Assembly (NCBI RefSeq): GCF_001644035.1
Contig: NZ_LUUG01000070.1
Span: 1-64,000 of the forward strand
Direction of reading: 5' to 3'
Length of the DNA: 64,000 bases
Source of the DNA: Methylomonas methanica
GTDB taxonomy: Bacteria > Pseudomonadota > Gammaproteobacteria > Methylococcales > Methylomonadaceae
Below are positions 8,492 to 18,700 of the stretch, one piece after another; position 1 is the stretch's first letter; the number at the start of each line of letters is the position of its first letter. The notes beneath the pieces are model-generated. The model did no database searches and was not told the origin of the DNA. It was given only the letters and a program-made list of their open reading frames with translations. Both the position numbers and the translations under genes were made by a program.

Positions 8492-9865
8492 ATGCCTTTA
8501 GCAAAACCCATCAAACATTCTCTGCCTTATTTTCAGGACAGTTCCGCATTATTCGCCCCGCTGGCGCAGCAGCCTTGGGCGGTATTTCTGGATAGCGCCC
8601 AGCCTTACAGCACGCAGGATAGGTTTGACATTATCGCCTACGCTCCAGTCGTAACCTTGCAAACGCGCGGCAATATCACTCGCATCGAACGCGATGGTAT
8701 GGTGACTGAAAGCACGGAAGACCCCTTTCAGGTACTGAAGCAGCAGTTGGGCACGCCATTAGCTGGTATTGAGGGCTTGCCGTTCAATGGTGGTGCCATC
8801 GGTTATTTTTCTTACGATCTGGCCAGACGCATTGAGCGATTGCCTGAAATAGCAGGCGATGCCGAACAACTGCCGGAAATGGCGGTGGGCATTTATCGCT
8901 GGGCGGTGATTGTCGATCATCAGCGTCGGCAAAGCTGGTTGGTCGGTTATGACCTACCGGAATGTGAGCAGCAAAGACTTATCGCCGAATTCAGCACAAT
9001 TACTACCCCAGTAGAAACTGCGGAATTTAAAGTTCTGCAAGCCCCGCGCGCCAACATGGATCGAGAGGCCTACGCTACGGCATTTCAACGTATCAAGCAC
9101 TATCTGAAAGAGGGCGATTGCTATCAAATCAATTTGACCCAACGCTTCGAGAGCCCTTGCCAAGGCGAGCCGTGGCAAGCCTATCAAGTGCTGCGGCAGA
9201 TCAACGCCGCACCCTTTAGCGCCTATTTGAATTTCCCGGATGTGCAGGTCTTAAGTTCTTCGCCGGAACGCTTTTTAAAAGTAACGGAGGGAGCGGTAGA
9301 AACCAAACCCATCAAGGGTACCCGTCCGCGCCGGAGCGACTGGGAAGACGATCAGGCGCAGATCGAAGACTTGGTATCCAGCACCAAGGATAGAGCCGAG
9401 AACGTGATGATCGTCGATCTGTTACGCAACGATTTGGGCAAGAGTTGCCGGAAAGGCTCGGTGTGGGTGCCAAGCCTATTTTCTGTAGAAAGCTATGCCA
9501 CCGTACATCATTTGGTCAGTACTGTGACGGGTCAGCTAGCGGCCGGCCAACATGCCATCGATTTATTGCGCAGCTGCTTTCCGGGCGGCTCGATTACCGG
9601 CGCGCCTAAGATCCGAGCGATGGAAATCATCGAGGAACTGGAACCGCACCGGCGTGGCATTTATTGCGGGGCGATTGGGTATATAGGCTTCGACGGCAAT
9701 ATGGATACCAATATCGCCATTCGCACTCTGGTCCACAATCACGGCACGGTACGCTTTTGGGCGGGTGGCGGCATCGTCAATGACTCGGTGCTGGACGAGG
9801 AATATCAGGAATGCTTCGACAAGGCCGCCGCCTTATTGCAGTTGCTCAAACAATTTAGCGTATGA
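8492..9865 (+). CDS. pabB: Aminodeoxychorismate synthase component I
   Basis: PabB converts chorismate and ammonia into 4-amino-4-deoxychorismate, the precursor of p-aminobenzoate. The 457 residues show the chorismate-enzyme signatures PIKGTRPRR (about 270), DRAENVMIVDLLRNDLG (about 300-316), FPGGSITGAPKIRAMEII (about 363-380) and the terminal FWAGGGIVNDS. p-Aminobenzoate is needed for folate and also for H4MPT, where MptG consumes it, which explains the location inside a cofactor operon. No pabA or pabC lies nearby. The ATG at 8492 has no strong ribosome-binding site. The end overlaps the next gene as ATGA, showing translational coupling. Confidence 0.92.
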   Translation: MPLAKPIKHSLPYFQDSSALFAPLAQQPWAVFLDSAQPYSTQDRFDIIAYAPVVTLQTRGNITRIERDGMVTESTEDPFQVLKQQLGTPLAGIEGLPFNGGAIGYFSYDLARRIERLPEIAGDAEQLPEMAVGIYRWAVIVDHQRRQSWLVGYDLPECEQQRLIAEFSTITTPVETAEFKVLQAPRANMDREAYATAFQRIKHYLKEGDCYQINLTQRFESPCQGEPWQAYQVLRQINAAPFSAYLNFPDVQVLSSSPERFLKVTEGAVETKPIKGTRPRRSDWEDDQAQIEDLVSSTKDRAENVMIVDLLRNDLGKSCRKGSVWVPSLFSVESYATVHHLVSTVTGQLAAGQHAIDLLRSCFPGGSITGAPKIRAMEIIEELEPHRRGIYCGAIGYIGFDGNMDTNIAIRTLVHNHGTVRFWAGGGIVNDSVLDEEYQECFDKAAALLQLLKQFSV

Positions 9866-10428
9866 CTTGTGTGATCAAGCTGGGCGGTAGCTTGCTGGAA
9901 ACGGCTGCTTTACCCGCTTGCTTGGCGGCCATTGCAAATCGAGCCGGCCCAATCGTAATCGTGCCCGGCGGCGGACCGTTCGCCGAACAAGTGCGCATCG
10001 CGCAAAGGCGGTGGCATTTTGATGATGTTGCCGCGCACCGGATGGCTATTCTGGCGATGCAGCAAATGGCCTTGTTGATGCACAGCCTAATGCCCGAATT
10101 TGCAATCGTCGTCGATGCGGATAGTTTATGCTCCGCGTGGCAAGTCAAACCTGTGCTGATCTGGTCTCCGCAAGTCGAGCAACTGGATAAGGCTGAGATT
10201 GTCGCCAGTTGGGATATTACTTCCGATAGTTTGGCGGCCTGGTTGGCTGGCTATATCGAAGCCGACGAGCTAATTGTTGTTAAATCGGCGCCAATTTCGG
10301 AGCAAGCGAGTTTGCCTGACTTGCAGCGACAAGGCATCCTGGATGCTGCTTTTCAACGCTTCACCACCCAGGTTAACTACAAAATCAAAGTGATTAATAA
10401 AGACCGTTTCCTGTCCCACCATGATTAA
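9862..10428 (+). CDS. Amino-acid-kinase-family protein, MfnE/Orf20-like
   Basis: This 188-residue protein has the amino-acid kinase fold. CVIKLGGSLLET opens the protein, IVIVPGGGPFAEQV follows near residue 33, and a late ELIVVKSAP segment is visible. Archaeal MfnE phosphorylates aminomethylfuran phosphate to the diphosphate for MfnF. Methylotroph clusters contain the short homologue Orf20. The gene sits two genes downstream of the MfnF-like gene and overlaps pabB by four bases, so the order matches consecutive steps of methylofuran assembly. It also overlaps the next gene by eight bases. The kinase reaction is inferred from family and context. Confidence 0.8.
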   Translation: MTCVIKLGGSLLETAALPACLAAIANRAGPIVIVPGGGPFAEQVRIAQRRWHFDDVAAHRMAILAMQQMALLMHSLMPEFAIVVDADSLCSAWQVKPVLIWSPQVEQLDKAEIVASWDITSDSLAAWLAGYIEADELIVVKSAPISEQASLPDLQRQGILDAAFQRFTTQVNYKIKVINKDRFLSHHD

Positions 10429-11080
10429 TTTTATCAAAGCCATTCTGAACAAGCGCTTGCGCAAGGCTTACTACCAAAGTCGCGAATCCTTGCTGGGTCA
10501 TCAAAAACGCGACATCGTGGTGATGCAGGTCGGGCAGGCTTGCGAGAGTTTGAAAGAAAGCCGGGATCAGTTCGTCGATGCGCTGGATAAATTCAAAAGC
10601 ATCGTCAACTTGCAGGATAGTTCGCTGGAACAACGCTATCAGCAACTCAAACGCCGCTATGACCTATGCAAGGGTAAGGCGGATCAAGTTAGTCAAAGAA
10701 TTCAGGCGGTCGAAGAGATTAGTGAAGCTCTATTCAACGAATGGGAAGCCGAGCTGGCTTTATACAGCAACCGGGCCTTGAAGGCGCGCAGCCAGCAGCA
10801 GTTGAAAAAGTCACGGCAGCAATACGCCCGTTTGTTAAAAGCCTTGCAGACCGCGGAAACCCGCATGCATCCAGTGTTGGCGGCGTTCCAAGATCAGGTA
10901 TTGTTTTTAAAGCACAACTTGAATGCGCATGCGATAGCTGCATTGCGGCACGAGTTTATGGAAATTGGTGTGGATATTTCGAGATTGATCGAGGTGATGG
11001 AAAAAACCATCAGCGAGGCCAGTCAGTTTGTCGCGGTTCTGGTGGAACAGAAACAACTGCCGGCCCCGGTGCGCAAATAA
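10421..11080 (+). CDS. DUF2959-family coiled-coil protein
   Basis: The 219-residue protein is rich in Q, K, E and L and predicted to be mostly helical and coiled-coil. Segments such as HQKRDIVVMQV, FVDALDKFKSIVN, EALFNEWEAELALY and VLFLKHNLNAHAIAAL are characteristic of the DUF2959 proteins of gammaproteobacteria, whose function is unknown. There is no signal peptide or membrane segment. It overlaps the MfnE-like gene by eight bases and is the last gene of that operon. It ends one base from the convergent lipoprotein gene. The family is widespread outside methylotrophs, so the coupling to cofactor genes may be incidental. Confidence 0.75.
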   Translation: MINFIKAILNKRLRKAYYQSRESLLGHQKRDIVVMQVGQACESLKESRDQFVDALDKFKSIVNLQDSSLEQRYQQLKRRYDLCKGKADQVSQRIQAVEEISEALFNEWEAELALYSNRALKARSQQQLKKSRQQYARLLKALQTAETRMHPVLAAFQDQVLFLKHNLNAHAIAALRHEFMEIGVDISRLIEVMEKTISEASQFVAVLVEQKQLPAPVRK

Positions 11081-11081
11081 A

Positions 11082-11516
11082 TTACATGGAATGCATTTTG
11101 TAATCGACCCGTGCCGGTGGGTTTTTATCACGTTGGTCAGGGGTTTTCTTGCGGTTTTGATCAATACGTTCTTGCGAATATTGTGAAATCATTTGGTCCC
11201 AGTTGGCGTATTTTTCATAGTCTTTGCTGCCGGCTGCTTTGCGTTTGGCAAACAGCTCTTTGCCGGCTTCTACCAATTGTTCCGGTGTCTTGCCATCGAT
11301 AGCGTCCAAAAACTCCTTGTTATTGCGGATTTCATCGCGTAAGGTCCAGAAAGACACTTCAAACTCGATGCGTTGGTCCAGCGGCAATTTTTCCTTGATT
11401 TGACTGATTGATCGATTGACCGTTTTTAAACTGCTACCGTTGATTTGATTGCTTTTATTGCAACCGGCCAAAAATGCGCAGATTAAAAAAACCAAAACAG
11501 TTGACGCTTTTTTCAT
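11082..11516 (-). CDS. Small lipoprotein (DUF6694-like)
   Basis: The 144-residue product starts MKKASTVLVFLICAFLAGC, a lipoprotein signal with lipobox LAGC and Cys19 as the lipidated residue. It should therefore be membrane-anchored in the periplasm. The mature part is charged and helical (RISQIKEKLPLDQRIEFE-like and NNKEFLDAIDGKTPEQLVEAGKEL-like segments) and resembles small proteobacterial lipoproteins of the DUF6694 type; the assignment is from memory. It is convergent with the DUF2959 gene and divergent from the GTPase genes, and seems to be a single-gene unit. Function unknown. Confidence 0.7.
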   Translation of the reverse strand: MKKASTVLVFLICAFLAGCNKSNQINGSSLKTVNRSISQIKEKLPLDQRIEFEVSFWTLRDEIRNNKEFLDAIDGKTPEQLVEAGKELFAKRKAAGSKDYEKYANWDQMISQYSQERIDQNRKKTPDQRDKNPPARVDYKMHSM

Positions 11517-11631
11517 GATGTAGCCCCCCAGTGGCTAAATAAACAAACCCGAATTTTGTATTTATAATGGTTGCAACGCGGGTTACCAAACAAACCAAAT
11601 TACTCGGTAATTAAAAACACAAGCTTACCAC

Positions 11632-13374
11632 ATGCTGGAATTTATCCAACTTCTCAAACAGCGTTACCAAACTGTGCTACAGCAGCTGGATAAAAAAAAT
11701 CCCCAGTACCTGGATTATCAGCAACGTATAGAGCAATTGTTGCACGGCGAAGCCTTTATTCGCAAAGGTGAGCTGCTGGACAACAACCCCGGATTTCCGC
11801 TGCAAATCGCCGTGATCGGGCCGACGCAGGCCGGTAAAAGTTCTGTCGTCAACCTGCTGTTAAGTGCCAATGCCGCCGGTGTGAGTCCGCTGGCCGGTTA
11901 CACGGTACAGGCCCAGGGTTTTTGCCACAGCCTGACCCCCGATGATTGCGATGGCATGCAACATTATTTCGGCCGCTTTCAACGTTTGGAGCAAACTGAG
12001 CTGCGGCCGGGAAGATACGATTGCTATTCCTTGAGTCCAAGCCCCGGCGCCTCGGCCTTGTTGCCGGCTTGCGTCTGCTGGGATACGCCTGATTTCGATT
12101 CAATAGACGCCGCTGATTATCGGGAAGGCGTGATCCGCACCATCGCGCTGGCGGACATCGTGGTACTGGTGGTGAGTAAAGAAAAATACGCCGATCAATC
12201 GGTTTGGGAAATGATGAAAGCCATCGAGGTTTTCCAGCAGCCTACCTTGATTTGCGTGAATAAACTTAACGAAGGCAGCGAGCCGGTGATTCTGGATTCG
12301 TTGCGGCAAAAATGGCTACAGACCCGGCAAGATCCATTGCCAAACGTGGTGCCTTTGTTATTCCAAAAAGCCCCGGCCGTGCCGAGCTGGCCGCAGTCGG
12401 CTACGCACGCATTTGCCGATCTGGCGAAAAAGGTCACCCGCCACAAACATGCTGCTCGCCAACAGCAATTACTTAGCCGTTATTGGCTGGACTGGCTGCA
12501 ACCGGTGTTTGCCGAACACCATGCGCAGCATCATTGGCAAACCCTGGTCGATCAAGCTTTGGCGCAGGCGGTTAAGGAGTACCAGCGCGATTATCTTAAC
12601 CATCCGCATCATTACGAAACCTTTCAAAACGCCTTATTAAATCTGCTCACCTTGCTGGAAATCCCCGGTATCGCCAAAGCGCTAGGCAAGACCCGAAGGG
12701 CCATGACCTGGCCGTTTCGTAAATTATTTGCCTTGGGCGGCGGCAATGCTGCCGTCAACCCGAATCAGGAGCTCGGCGTGTTGAATCAGTTAGGCGAGCA
12801 TCTGTTGATTCAAATTGCCGACCGCTTGCTGGAGAAAACCGAAACCGAGCCCGCCGATAGTCGCTGGTGGAAAGAAACCGCGATGGCGCTGAGACAGAAA
12901 CGCGGCGATTTATTACAGATTTATCGCCAGGCGGTGACGGACTATCACAGCGATTTTCAGCAGGATGTGGAAGCCTCGGCGCAGCGCTTATACGTAAAGC
13001 TGCAAGAGCAGCCGATGGTTTTGAACAGTCTGCGTGCCACCCGTGTCACGACCGACGCCGGTGCCTTATTGCTGGCGATCCAGGCCGGCGGTATCGGTAT
13101 CCATGATTTGGTGATCACGCCGTTGATGCTGACCATTACTTCCTTATTAGCCGAAAGCGCTATCGGCAGTTATATGCATAAGGTCGAAGCCGAATTAAAA
13201 CAGCATCAGCTCAACACCGTGAAAACCGCGCTGTTCGAGGCCTGCCTGAAACAGCGCTTGTATTTGTTGCCGCAAGGCGTGCTGTCGCCCACCCGCTTTA
13301 ATATCTCCGAACAACAATGCCACGCCGCGGAGCAGGCGCTGAAAGAGAAGAAACATGGCTTACGATTACTCTGA
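11632..13374 (+). CDS. Membrane-associated dynamin-like GTPase, first of a tandem pair
   Basis: The 580-residue protein has a GTPase domain with G1 GPTQAGKSS (Lys69), G3 DTPDFDS (residues 151-157) and G4 NKLN (from residue 210). Long helical regions follow. A hydrophobic stretch near residues 480-510 (LLLAIQAGGIGIHDLVITPLML) could insert into or lie on a membrane. The layout of GTPase head, helical stalk and C-terminal membrane paddle resembles bacterial dynamin-like proteins, which often act as pairs. Its end overlaps the start of a second such GTPase by 20 bases. The two proteins have their P-loop Lys at the same position (69), which suggests an old duplication. Substrate and process are unknown. 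Confidence 0.75.
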   Translation: MLEFIQLLKQRYQTVLQQLDKKNPQYLDYQQRIEQLLHGEAFIRKGELLDNNPGFPLQIAVIGPTQAGKSSVVNLLLSANAAGVSPLAGYTVQAQGFCHSLTPDDCDGMQHYFGRFQRLEQTELRPGRYDCYSLSPSPGASALLPACVCWDTPDFDSIDAADYREGVIRTIALADIVVLVVSKEKYADQSVWEMMKAIEVFQQPTLICVNKLNEGSEPVILDSLRQKWLQTRQDPLPNVVPLLFQKAPAVPSWPQSATHAFADLAKKVTRHKHAARQQQLLSRYWLDWLQPVFAEHHAQHHWQTLVDQALAQAVKEYQRDYLNHPHHYETFQNALLNLLTLLEIPGIAKALGKTRRAMTWPFRKLFALGGGNAAVNPNQELGVLNQLGEHLLIQIADRLLEKTETEPADSRWWKETAMALRQKRGDLLQIYRQAVTDYHSDFQQDVEASAQRLYVKLQEQPMVLNSLRATRVTTDAGALLLAIQAGGIGIHDLVITPLMLTITSLLAESAIGSYMHKVEAELKQHQLNTVKTALFEACLKQRLYLLPQGVLSPTRFNISEQQCHAAEQALKEKKHGLRLL

Positions 13375-14938
13375 ATTGCTGACCCAAGCCCGGCAATGGG
13401 CCGCAACGGCGCAAGCCGAAGGCCGTTTAAGCGCGGAACGGGCGCAATTATTGACCACGATAGACGCGCGCAGCACGGAAAGCCTGTTTGCCGCGAGTCA
13501 AACCGATCCGGATAGCAGGCCGTTGATTGTGGCGTTCATGGGCGGCACCGGTGTTGGTAAAAGCAGCTTACTGAATCGTTTGGCGGGGCAGGCGATTGCC
13601 CGGGCCGGCATCGAGCGGCCGACCTCGCGGGAAGTGACTTTGTATTACCATCAAAGTCTGGCAATTAATAAGTTACCGGCCGGCCTGCCGCTGGACAGCA
13701 TCAAGATCAGCCAGCACAGCGAAGTTGCAAACAGCCATATCGTTTGGATCGACATGCCGGATTTCGATAGCGTCGAGCTCAGCAATAAGCGTTTGGTGCT
13801 GGAGTGGCTGCCGCATATCGATGTGCTGTTATATGTAGTCAGTCCCGAGCGCTACCGCGACAACAAAGCCTGGCAATTGCTGCTGGCGGAAGGTGCAAAA
13901 CACGCCTGGCTGTTTGTGATGAATCAATGGGATCGTGGTCAGTTGGTGCAATACGACGATTTTAAACAGCAGCTGGGTAAGGCCGGTTTTACTGATCCCT
14001 TAATTTTTTGCACCAGTTGCAGCGAACCGGACGGCGACGAATTTGCCGCCTTGCTGGAGCAGTTGCGGCAACTTTCTGGACAGCATAGCGTCGCCCAATT
14101 GGAGCAGCGCGGCGAGCAATTGCGCCGCCAGCATCTAAAGCAGACCTTGCAACAACTGGCCGACGATTTTTCCACGCAAGACTACGCGCAATTACAGCAG
14201 AATTTCGATGCGCTCTGGCAGCATACCGAAGCCAGCTTGCAACAAGGTCTGGCTTGGCCGATCAAGCAACTCGCACAATTCTGGGCGGAAAACCTGGGCC
14301 AAGCAGCAGACATCAAGCTGTGGGACGACTGGGCGCAGAACCGCCTGAACGATTTGCTGGACGAATTGGTGTTGCAAGCCGCGCAAGCCAACATCCCCAG
14401 CAAACCCTTGAAAAGCGCCTTGCAAAATGTGCGCGAGCAAACCGAGAAAAACCTCAGCGCTCAAACCGAGCTGGCTGGCCGGCAGGCGTTATTGCAGCCA
14501 GGTAACGGCGCTCAGCGTTTCCTGCTGAGATTCACCGCGATCTGTGAGACTGTTTTGCCGCTGGCGGCGATGGGGGCGGTGGGATATCAAGTGTTCTCCG
14601 GCTACTACCACAGCGCCGCCGACGCCACTGCTTACTTGGGTACCGACTTCGCGGTTCATAGCGTGCTGTTGATCGGTCTCAGTTGGCTGATCCCGTTTTT
14701 CCTGCACAAAAAAATCCAGCCATCCTTGCAAAAGGCCGCTTTGAAAGGCTTGCAGAAAGGCTATCAACAAGCATTGGCGACGGTTAGGGCTGAAGTCGAG
14801 CAAATATTGCTGGCCGAGCAGCAACGCAATGAATGCTTACAGCAGGAATTACAAATCATACTGGCCAAGTGCGGCGCCGGGCCGGTCGCTGCGATAGAGC
14901 AGGGGAGTTTGTTGGGTCGGGTTTTGTTGGCGGGTTGA
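13355..14938 (+). CDS. Membrane-associated dynamin-like GTPase, second of a tandem pair
   Basis: The 527-residue protein has G1 GGTGVGKSSLLNRLAG (Lys69), a candidate switch-I Thr in RPTSREVT, G3 DMPDFDSV (from residue 133) and G4 NQWD (from residue 190). A glutamine-rich helical region follows. Two hydrophobic segments near residues 395-450 (LPLAAMGAVGYQVFSG and VLLIGLSWLIPFFL) form a likely hairpin membrane anchor. The start at 13355 lies inside the end of the first GTPase gene, so translation is probably coupled and the products may form a heteromer. No dynamin activity has been shown, and an Era/YfjP-type GTPase role is an alternative. Confidence 0.75.
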   Translation: MAYDYSELLTQARQWAATAQAEGRLSAERAQLLTTIDARSTESLFAASQTDPDSRPLIVAFMGGTGVGKSSLLNRLAGQAIARAGIERPTSREVTLYYHQSLAINKLPAGLPLDSIKISQHSEVANSHIVWIDMPDFDSVELSNKRLVLEWLPHIDVLLYVVSPERYRDNKAWQLLLAEGAKHAWLFVMNQWDRGQLVQYDDFKQQLGKAGFTDPLIFCTSCSEPDGDEFAALLEQLRQLSGQHSVAQLEQRGEQLRRQHLKQTLQQLADDFSTQDYAQLQQNFDALWQHTEASLQQGLAWPIKQLAQFWAENLGQAADIKLWDDWAQNRLNDLLDELVLQAAQANIPSKPLKSALQNVREQTEKNLSAQTELAGRQALLQPGNGAQRFLLRFTAICETVLPLAAMGAVGYQVFSGYYHSAADATAYLGTDFAVHSVLLIGLSWLIPFFLHKKIQPSLQKAALKGLQKGYQQALATVRAEVEQILLAEQQRNECLQQELQIILAKCGAGPVAAIEQGSLLGRVLLAG

Positions 14939-14966
14939 AGCCATGACGGTTTGCAGCTAATTTCGC

Positions 14967-15190
14967 CAACGTTCCACTTCCGCACGAGAACGTTGCAGTT
15001 ATGTTGTCCAATGCTCAAGCCCAGAGCGGCAATGATCGAGAAATTTTCTTGAATAATCGAGCTTAAAGCTCGAATGACCGAGAAATTTTCTCCAACGTTT
15101 CAGTTCCAACCCAGAACATTGCAGTTATTTTGTCCAATGCTCGAGCTCTGAACTGCAACGGCCAAGAAAAAAGCTCGGTCTCCGCGGAAA
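14967..15190. repeat. Intergenic repeat cluster, copy A
   Basis: The 810-base gap 14939-15748 has no convincing gene. Its first part contains a direct repeat about 125 bases apart: 14967-15020 and 15092-15146 share CCAACGTT, TTCC, AGAAC, TTGCAGTTAT and TTGTCCAATGCTC. Between them are two copies of a GA-C/T-CGAGAAATTTTCT motif (15034 and 15075). The same 19-mer atgaccgagaaattttctc recurs at 47828 in a second cluster with the same vocabulary (CGAGCTC, GTTATTTT, GCCAAGAAAA). The rest of the gap, 15191-15748, presumably holds the promoter of the hybrid kinase gene, and nothing else was recognised there. Confidence 0.75.
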
Positions 15191-15748
15191 ATGAGTGGAA
15201 TAGATAGCGATCAGTCAAAAGCTGACCTTGATTTTTCAAAGCCCGTAACCCCAAAACAGCGTCATATGTCTTTGGTATAGCATAAGTTTAAACTCGGCTC
15301 TTCTCCTTGATAAACTGTGGAACCCAAAAATTAGACCGGTCGACTCGACTTCAGGCAGAGTAGGCTTCGCGTTAAGAAAATAGGAGCATTCGCATCAGAA
15401 TGCGGATTAAGCTTTTGTCTGTATGTTCTTGTGAATAAAGGCTAGCAAAGCATGGCGAGACATCTAATATTCAATCCAAGCCGCAATGAATGATGGGGAA
15501 AAGATCGCCTCAGTTTGGCTGATAAGAATCACGTTGAAATACGCGCGAATTTTGTTGTTTTTAATGTATCGCAGTCTGGTGTATAAGATATGCTGACTAC
15601 GTGCGAGCACTATCGTTTTTTAATCATTCAGCACTCTCAGAAGAATCAATCCAAGCGCTTCAATATTTATCGAAATAGTATTCCTTGTAGCACTGGGGCT
15701 TGTCGTTGAAGAGCAAACTTCCGCTGAAAATATCTTTTTTAGACCGCT

Positions 15749-18700
15749 ATGGAAAATTTTTTGATTACCTCAAAAAGGCTATTCCACAAATCTAATGCCT
15801 TCACGCAAGTCGGCATTCTAGGGGAGTTTCTGTTGTTGTTCCTGCCTATCGTTATGCTCGTTTCGATAGGTACCTGGTCTTTGGGCGAATCGCGTATCAA
15901 TACCGAAAAGTCGATGTTAATGGCTGACGAAAAGACTTATGTAGAGCTAAGCCAGGGACGTTTGGCCCGAGAATTGGCAGTGCCGATACGGCATATGATT
16001 AGCCTAGCCAATGAAAAGCCTGTGCGTCACGTGTATGAGGCCTTAGAAGGATCAAACGCCGCGCAAATGGAAGAGGCTTTTATTTCGTTAATGTCGCGCA
16101 ACCCTAACTACGATAAGGTGCGTTGGATTGACGATCATGGACTGGAACGTGTTCGGGTCAATAATAGCAACGGACAACCTCAGCTAGTCCCGCACGGCGA
16201 TTTACAGGACAAACACGACCGCTATTTTTTCATTGATACACTTCGGCTTGAAAAGGGTGAGATTTATATTTCTCCACTCGATTTAAACATGGAAAATGGT
16301 CAGTTCGAACTACCTTACAAACCGACTATCAGGGTGGCAACTCGCATTTTTGCCGCAGATGGCACACCTCGCGGCATCCTGATTATTAATATTGCCGCTC
16401 GTTCAATGCTGAACGCCTTTGTCGGCAGCGCCGGCCCCGCAGCCAATCGCATGATGCTGCTCAATGCCGACGGTTATTGGCTCAAGAGCCCCGACGAGTC
16501 CGACGAATGGGATTTCATGTTTCAGCGCAAAATGACCTTGGCCAACCGATACCCAGAGGCTTGGGAAGCAATATCGAAGGCGGATAAGGGACAAGTTCAT
16601 TTGCCGGATGGACTTTGGACCTGGAGTTCGGTATCGCCCGTTCCGGAACGGGATACCCGGCTATCGCATAACATACACTGGAAAGTCGTTACCCATCTGC
16701 CGGCAAGCGAGTTGTCTGCTTTGGAATATCAGGTTTGGCCGGTCAAGTTGGGAAGCGCGTTAATTATACTTTCGCTGTTTGGATTCGGTATTGACCGTTT
16801 GGTCCAGGCAAAAGCGGCGCGTGCGAAGGCCGAAAAGGAGGCGGCGTTGGCGCGCAGCGAGGTGGAAGCAGCCCATAGGTTGCAGGAAGCGCAAGCCGGT
16901 TTTAGGATGCTATTTGAGGCCAACACCAGCGGCTTATTGGTGGCTGATGCTGGCGGCAGAATCATCATGGCTAACCCAGCCTTCGAGGACATGTTCGGTT
17001 ACCGAGTTTCGGAACTACTGAACCAACCTGTCGAAATGCTCTTACCGGAGCTTATGCGCGCCTATCACGCCGAACAACGCGAAGCGTATCTTCGCGCGCC
17101 CACCACTCGAGCCATGGGCGCCGGTAGGGATCTGCATGGCACCCGCAAGAATGGCAGCGTGTTTCCGCTCGAAATCGGCTTGAGTCCTTATCGGGATAAT
17201 AATCAATATTTTGTGCTGGCCACGGTAGTGGATATTTCCGAGCGCAAGCGCGCCCAGGACGAGATCGTGCGTATGAATGAAGTTCTGGAACAGCGCGTGG
17301 CCGAGCGGACGACCGAACTTCAAACTGCTCGACAAGAGGCGGAGCGTCTGGCCAGCGTCAAAGGAAATTTCCTGGCCAACATGAGCCATGAAATACGTAC
17401 GCCGATGAACGCCATTCTTGGACTGGCCTATTTGCTGGAAAAGGCCCATCTCCCGACCGAGGAACACAAACTGGTCAAAAAAATTCGCATTGCCGGTCGT
17501 TCGTTGCTGGGGATCATCAACGACATTCTGGATTTTTCCAAAATCGAATCCGGGCGCCTTGAAATCGAGCATGCGCCGTTCCGGCTGAATGACGTGCTGG
17601 ATAATGTGGCGACACTAATGTCGGCCGTCGAATATAAACATGATGTCGAATTAGTGATGGGACCCGCACCGGAAGGTATGGAATTTCTGCGCGGAGATGC
17701 ACTGCGACTAGAACAGATATTGGTGAATTTGACTAGCAATGCACTCAAATTTACCGAGCGCGGCAGTGTTGCGCTTACTGTAGCGCGGGCATCTGCGATT
17801 GATGGGCGCGATCGTTTGCGATTCAGCGTACGGGATACCGGCAAAGGCATCGCTCTCGATAAGCAGATTGAAATCTTTTCCCCCTTCGCTCAGGAAGACA
17901 CTTCTACGACACGTTGTTTCGGTGGCACCGGGCTAGGACTATCCATATGCCGATGCCTGGTAAAGATGATGGGTGGCGAGATCGGTGTCATCAGCGAACT
18001 CGGCAAAGGCAGCGAATTCTGGTTTGTGCTGCCCGTGGAGTTGGTTGAGCCTCAGGACTATGTGCAACCGGTCATGGCTTTCCAGAATGTCCTGATCGCC
18101 GACGACCACCCGGTTGCCCGAGAGATGCTGGCCGCCACCGTGCGCAGTCTCGGCTGGAATCCGGAAGTCGTGTCCTCCGGCGAGGAAGCTGTAAAGCGCG
18201 TCATTGCCCGAGCACAGAACAACAAGCTCCCGGACTTGCTGTTGCTGGACTGGCGCATGCCGGGCATGGATGGGCTGACGGCCGGACAGCAGATTAAGAA
18301 AGCCTTGGGCGACATCCCCAACGCACCACTGATCGTGATGGCCACGGCTAATGACCGAGATGCTTTGGTGCGTGAGCCCGGTTCAAACGTAGCGGATGCC
18401 ATCCTGAACAAGCCGGTAACGGCCTCGGCATTGTATAACGTCGTATCCGAAGCCAAACGGCACCAGCATGAGGATTTAGAGCCGGCCTCTACTACCTCGG
18501 TGGCAAACGATAGGCGTCTGCACCGGCTTCAGGTGCTGGTAGTGGATGATAGCGAAATCAATCGTGATATGGCGTGCCGCATCCTGGAATCGGAGGGCGC
18601 GATCGTTCATCTCGCCGATGACGGTAAAACCGCATTGGAATGGCTAAGTAACAATCCTGACCGAATCGACGTGGTTTTAATGGACATCCAGATGCCGTTA

